DNA from: an uncultured Prevotella sp.
GTDB taxonomy: Bacteria; Bacteroidota; Bacteroidia; Bacteroidales; Bacteroidaceae
Assembly (NCBI GenBank): GCA_946998295.1
Contig: CAMPYS010000011.1
Span: 1 to 48,078 of the forward strand
Length of the DNA stretch: 48,078 nucleotides
Direction: 5' to 3'
The notes under the pieces are model-generated. The model did not search any database and was not told the origin of the DNA. It worked only from the letters and a program-made list of their open reading frames with translations. Positions 45,131 to 48,078 of the stretch are shown here, piece by piece. How positions within the stretch are numbered: position 1 is the stretch's first letter; each line of letters opens with the position of its first letter. The position numbers and the translations under genes were made by a program.

Positions 45131-47704
45131 ATGAAGAACAATAGAATAATAACCTCAATACTATTTTTTATAGGTTTTATTATAAATGCCTATTCTGCAC
45201 CACGTTCTAAGCAAGCCATATTGCTTGCAGCTAAAAGAGCTTTAAAAGTAAATACTTATAATGGTAGTTCTTTACATGCAAAAGGATTTAAACAATTAAA
45301 AGTAGTAAAACAAAATAAAGCCTTTACCATTGTTGCCGCATCAACAGGAGGTTATGTTATAATAAGTAATGACGACTTACTGCCTGAAATAATAGGATAT
45401 TCTGAAACATCTTTCAAGGAGAACAATATTAATCCTAATTTTAACTGGTTTCTAAATAGAGCAGAGCAGACTATAAAAGAAGTTGTAAAAAAAGGAGAGC
45501 AACTTACTACCGTTAAGCCCGATTTAAACAAATATCCTCAAAAGGTAGAAGGATTTGTTACAACACATTGGGGACAACAGGACCCTTTTAATAGGTTATG
45601 TCCAACAGCGGCAAAATTGGGAAATACTCCCGGACAAGACTATAAAGGAGGAGATATTGCTGTTACAGGATGTGTTGCAACTGCAATGGCGCAGATTCTT
45701 CGTTACAATAAATATCCTAATAAGGGTGTAGGAACAAAAACATTAAAAGTTAAGCAAAAAGATGGAACATTGAAAACATTCACCGTAGACTTTTCTAAGA
45801 GTGTTTACAAATGGAACTCAATGAAAGATGTTTACAAGAAAGGTACTTTTAATGAGGAAGAAGCTACAGCTGTGGCTACATTAATGAGAGACTGTGGATT
45901 TGCAGCAAATATGACTTATGGCTCTGATGTGTCGGGAACACCGATAACAGCAGCGTTTGAAGGACTAAAAACATATTTTGCTTATCCTGAAACAATGAAA
46001 CTATTATCACGTTCAGACTATTTTAAAAAGGATATTGAATGGATGAATATTGTCTTCAAGGAGCTAAGCTCTCATAGAGCTATATTTTATGGAGCAACAG
46101 ACAAGAGACCTCAAAACGGAGGACATGCCTTTGTGTTATGTGGATATAATGAAGAAGGAAAGGTATATGTTAACTGGGGATGGAATGGAGATGACAATGG
46201 GTATTTTGATATTAATCTGCTTAACCCTATAAACTATCAATTTTCTGAAAGCCAAAACATGATAATAGGATTGGCACCTGATCGTCCTGCACGGGATAAA
46301 AAATTGACGGTTAACATTAATGATGCGGGAACGCTAAAGAATAAAATAGATGTAGCACAACTTGAAACACTACAGACATTAAAGGTGACAGGTAAGATTA
46401 ACTCTACCGACTTAAAGTATTTACGTTATTTAGGCGGAGTAGATGCTGAAGGAAAGACAACGGACGGAGCTATAGAAGAAATTGACTTGAGCGAGGCGGT
46501 AATAGAAGAGGGGGGAGAACCTTATCTGGTTGAAGCAGACAAACAGTTTACTACTAAAAACAATGTTTTAACACAAAGGGCATTCTATGGATGTAAAGGA
46601 TTAAAAAAGATTGTTTTACCAAAGGCTATAACACACATTGAAGATGGAGCTTTTGGAAAACTTGATAGAATTAACGAACTTATAATTCCACAAGGAGACG
46701 ATAAAGATTACATTTTAGAAAATAACATTCTTTATTCTAAAGACAAAACGGAAATAATAGAAATATTACCACTATCTACAGGTAACATTAAGATACCTAA
46801 CGGAGTTAAAAAAATACATAATTATGGCTTTGCTGGTTGTCAGCGTATAACTAATATTAGTTTACCTGCAAGTATAGAGTTTATAGGCAATAATGCGTTT
46901 GATGGGTGTTATGCTTATAATAGTGTACGTATTTATAGCAAAGTTCCATGCAAATTAGGTAATAATGTGTTTTCTGACATTAATAAGTCTATAACAAAGT
47001 TATATGTTCCTTTCCATACAGAGAATGTATATAAGAAAGCAGACCAGTGGAAAGATTTTTATAACGTGTTTGACAATATTATACCTTTTGGTAGCGATAT
47101 TTATGTACGTACAGCTACCCGCGAGTATGGTGACGATAACCCTAAGTTTGGTTATAAGGTGTTAGGTGACGACTTTGTTGGTGAACCGATATTAAGTTGT
47201 AAAGCAACAAAAACATCTGTTGCGGGAGAATATCCTATAAACATAGAGCAGGGAACTATACAGTCGGACATGTTACAACTTTTTGCGGGAACTCTTGTTG
47301 TTACTAAGGCTAAAGCAACACTAACAGTTGATAGCAAGTCTATCAATTTAGGTGACAAGTTTGAACCTACATTTAAGATTTCAAATTTAAAGAACGGCGA
47401 AACTAATTGCGAGTTAGTTACCCAGCCTTCTTTTATTATTAAGAACAGTGAAGGAAAGATAGTAACAGCAATAGCAAAAGAGGGTGTTTACACCGTTTAC
47501 CCTCAAAATGCTGAAGCACAAAATTACGATTTTAACTATGTTGCAGGTACAATCAAAGTTTATAAAGATGCTGACTCAATAGAACAAGTTGTATATAATT
47601 CAGCAAGTAAGGAACATTATTATACATTAAATGGACTTATTGTTGAAAAGCCTATAAAAGGAAGAGTTTATATATACCAAGGTAGAAAGGTTATAGTAAG
47701 ATAA
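45131..47704 (+). CDS. Secreted C10 (streptopain-like) cysteine protease with LRR and MBG domains
   Basis: An 857-residue exported protease. The signal peptide is residues 1-21. A Spi-type inhibitory propeptide follows (about 22-130: KQAILLAAKRAL, then FTIVAASTGGYVIISNDD), as in SpeB, interpain and periodontain. The catalytic domain has Cys181 in TGCVATAMAQIL and His332 in NGGHAFVLCGY, followed by VNWGWNGDDNGYF. Residues about 400-650 are BspA-type leucine-rich repeats (GCKGLKKIVLP, AFDGCYAYNSV). Residues about 656-820 hold an MBG-type domain (REYGDDNPKFGYKVLGDDF). The C-terminus carries the shared tail in a variant form (YTLNGLIVEKP, then GRVYIYQGRKVIVR). It lies 92 nt after the adhesin gene. 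Likely role: degradation of host proteins, activated by propeptide removal. Confidence 0.9.
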   Translation: MKNNRIITSILFFIGFIINAYSAPRSKQAILLAAKRALKVNTYNGSSLHAKGFKQLKVVKQNKAFTIVAASTGGYVIISNDDLLPEIIGYSETSFKENNINPNFNWFLNRAEQTIKEVVKKGEQLTTVKPDLNKYPQKVEGFVTTHWGQQDPFNRLCPTAAKLGNTPGQDYKGGDIAVTGCVATAMAQILRYNKYPNKGVGTKTLKVKQKDGTLKTFTVDFSKSVYKWNSMKDVYKKGTFNEEEATAVATLMRDCGFAANMTYGSDVSGTPITAAFEGLKTYFAYPETMKLLSRSDYFKKDIEWMNIVFKELSSHRAIFYGATDKRPQNGGHAFVLCGYNEEGKVYVNWGWNGDDNGYFDINLLNPINYQFSESQNMIIGLAPDRPARDKKLTVNINDAGTLKNKIDVAQLETLQTLKVTGKINSTDLKYLRYLGGVDAEGKTTDGAIEEIDLSEAVIEEGGEPYLVEADKQFTTKNNVLTQRAFYGCKGLKKIVLPKAITHIEDGAFGKLDRINELIIPQGDDKDYILENNILYSKDKTEIIEILPLSTGNIKIPNGVKKIHNYGFAGCQRITNISLPASIEFIGNNAFDGCYAYNSVRIYSKVPCKLGNNVFSDINKSITKLYVPFHTENVYKKADQWKDFYNVFDNIIPFGSDIYVRTATREYGDDNPKFGYKVLGDDFVGEPILSCKATKTSVAGEYPINIEQGTIQSDMLQLFAGTLVVTKAKATLTVDSKSINLGDKFEPTFKISNLKNGETNCELVTQPSFIIKNSEGKIVTAIAKEGVYTVYPQNAEAQNYDFNYVAGTIKVYKDADSIEQVVYNSASKEHYYTLNGLIVEKPIKGRVYIYQGRKVIVR

Positions 47705-47722
47705 AATGTTATATCTTACGGG

Positions 47723-47758
47723 GAAACGTCTCGAAGTGATTTCGGGGCGTTTCTTTTT
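47723..47758 (+). terminator. Terminator of the C10 protease gene
   Basis: A 13-bp stem (47723-47735 with 47741-47753) with two G/T wobbles and a 5-nt loop, GC-richer than most in the window, followed by TTTTT. Confidence 0.85.
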
Positions 47759-47797
47759 ATTAGTAGTCAATATAATTCCCAATACAAAGAGACGGTA

Positions 47798-47816
47798 AAA
47801 CACTGTTTTAGTGTTT
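47798..47816. repeat. Small perfect hairpin before the repeat arrays
   Basis: AAACACT at 47798-47804 pairs with AGTGTTT at 47810-47816 around GTTTT. Its CACT core recurs in the 22-bp repeat downstream. Confidence 0.45.
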
Positions 47817-47827
47817 AGCTTAACGCA

Positions 47828-47859
47828 CCTTTAGGAAACGCCGTTGCGTTCCCTAAAGG
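47828..47859. repeat. Inverted copy of the 23-bp repeat core facing the array
   Basis: CCTTTAGGAAACGC at 47828-47841 is the reverse complement, with one mismatch, of 47846-47859, the start of the first direct unit. Only a CGTT loop separates them, so the array's left edge can form a 14-bp hairpin. Confidence 0.7.
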
Positions 47860-47970
47860 TTTGTTATTGTGTTCCTTAAAGGTTTGCCGTTGTGTTCCCT
47901 AAAGGTTTGTTGTTGTGTTCCCTAAAGGTTTGTTGTTGTGTTCCCTAAAGGTTTGCAGTTGCGTTCCCTA
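47846..47970. repeat. 23-bp direct tandem repeat array (five units plus a partial sixth)
   Basis: Units begin at 47846, 47869, 47892, 47915 and 47938, with a partial unit at 47961. The consensus is G[C/T]GTTCCCTAAAGGTTTG followed by five variable bases (TTGTT, TTATT, CCGTT, CAGTT). There is no spacer between units. Confidence 0.9.
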
Positions 47971-47980
47971 TACCAACAAA

Positions 47981-48078
47981 AGAAAGCACTAAAGCTTTTT
48001 GAAGAAAGCACTAAAGCTTTTTGAAGAAAGCACTAAAGCTTTTACAAGAAAGCACTAAAGCTTTTACAAGAAAGCACT
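47981..48078. repeat. 22-bp direct tandem repeat array, truncated by the window end
   Basis: Units begin at 47981, 48003, 48025, 48047 and 48069. The consensus AGAAAGCACTAAAGCTTTT is followed by TGA or ACA, with the change between the two forms occurring halfway along. Each unit contains the palindrome AAAGCTTT. The array continues past 48078. Confidence 0.9.

Larger units (their letters stand above)
47705..48078. other. Terminal intergenic region rich in repeats
   Basis: After the C10 protease terminator, the remaining stretch has no gene. It holds a short hairpin, an inverted element, a 23-bp tandem array and a 22-bp tandem array, listed separately. The window ends inside the last array. 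Confidence 0.7.

Noticed and set aside
47846..48078. CRISPR-like array
   Set aside because: Units are spacer-free direct repeats of 22-23 bp with no unique spacers, and no cas gene is in the window.

Overview
The window is AT-rich chromosomal DNA from a member of the Bacteroidota, most likely Prevotellaceae. The grounds are: repeated Bacteroidota-type promoters (a TAnnTTTG box at -7, sometimes with TTG/TTTG about 18-20 nt upstream); almost no Shine-Dalgarno sequences; family-typical neighbourhoods (hpt-adk-obgE-pgeF, flavodoxin plus DUF2023, DUF3822 plus rsmD, rsfS-ftsH-cdsA); and secreted proteins with Bacteroidota-style domains (C10 peptidase, cleaved-adhesin/choice-of-anchor-J, MBG, short C-terminal sorting-like tails). 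The species call is inference. I see no rRNA, tRNA, CRISPR array, transposase, integrase or phage gene.

Layout. 0-2.2 kb: class II aldolase (fba) and an exported protein of unknown function. 2.2-3.7 kb (minus): nnr metabolite repair. 3.8-9.1 kb (plus): hpt-adk-obgE-pgeF and a secreted subtilisin-like protease in a tightly packed, partly overlapping run. 9.2-10.2 kb: flavodoxin and its DUF2023 partner. 10.2-11.1 kb: a 941-bp gap with a strong terminator, one candidate 57-codon minus-strand ORF and a perfect 44-bp palindrome. 11.1-18.2 kb (minus): exported C1B (bleomycin-hydrolase-like) peptidase, rsmD, DUF3822, glutamine synthetase, a secreted DRGH-type nuclease and an unknown exported protein. 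18.4-23.4 kb (plus): lysS, gpsA, pgi and a HAD hydrolase. 23.4-28.2 kb (minus): NhaC-type antiporter, cardiolipin synthase, dnaG. 28.4-31.8 kb (plus): rsfS, ftsH, cdsA. 31.8-35.1 kb (minus): RecD/Pif1-like helicase, SprT-like metalloprotease and a sensor histidine kinase in one close-packed run. 35.4-39.4 kb (plus): an unknown cytoplasmic protein, an outer-membrane barrel, YitT-type membrane protein, mnmA. 39.5-47.7 kb (plus): three large surface or secreted proteins (a 270-residue exported protein, a 1484-residue adhesin-like protein and an 857-residue C10 cysteine protease). 47.8-48.08 kb: two adjacent families of short tandem repeats (23-bp and 22-bp periods), the second running off the window end.

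Functionally most of the window is housekeeping: central carbon metabolism (fba, pgi), phospholipid synthesis (gpsA, cdsA, cls), nucleotide metabolism (hpt, adk), ribosome and tRNA work (obgE, rsmD, rsfS, lysS, mnmA) and replication (dnaG). Interspersed is a set of exported degradative or adhesive proteins (S8, C1B and C10 peptidases, a nuclease, cleaved-adhesin domains) that would suit a host-associated, protein-using anaerobe. Four of the exported proteins end in the same roughly 30-residue C-terminal module (a Y-[STN]-L-[NDK]-G element, then G-[IV]-Y and a basic tail), a likely type IX-like sorting signal. I found no convincing new defence or mobile system. The best leads are the shared C-terminal module, the terminal tandem-repeat block, the 44-bp palindrome with its adjacent small ORF, two large intra-operon hairpins, and the helicase/SprT/kinase cluster.
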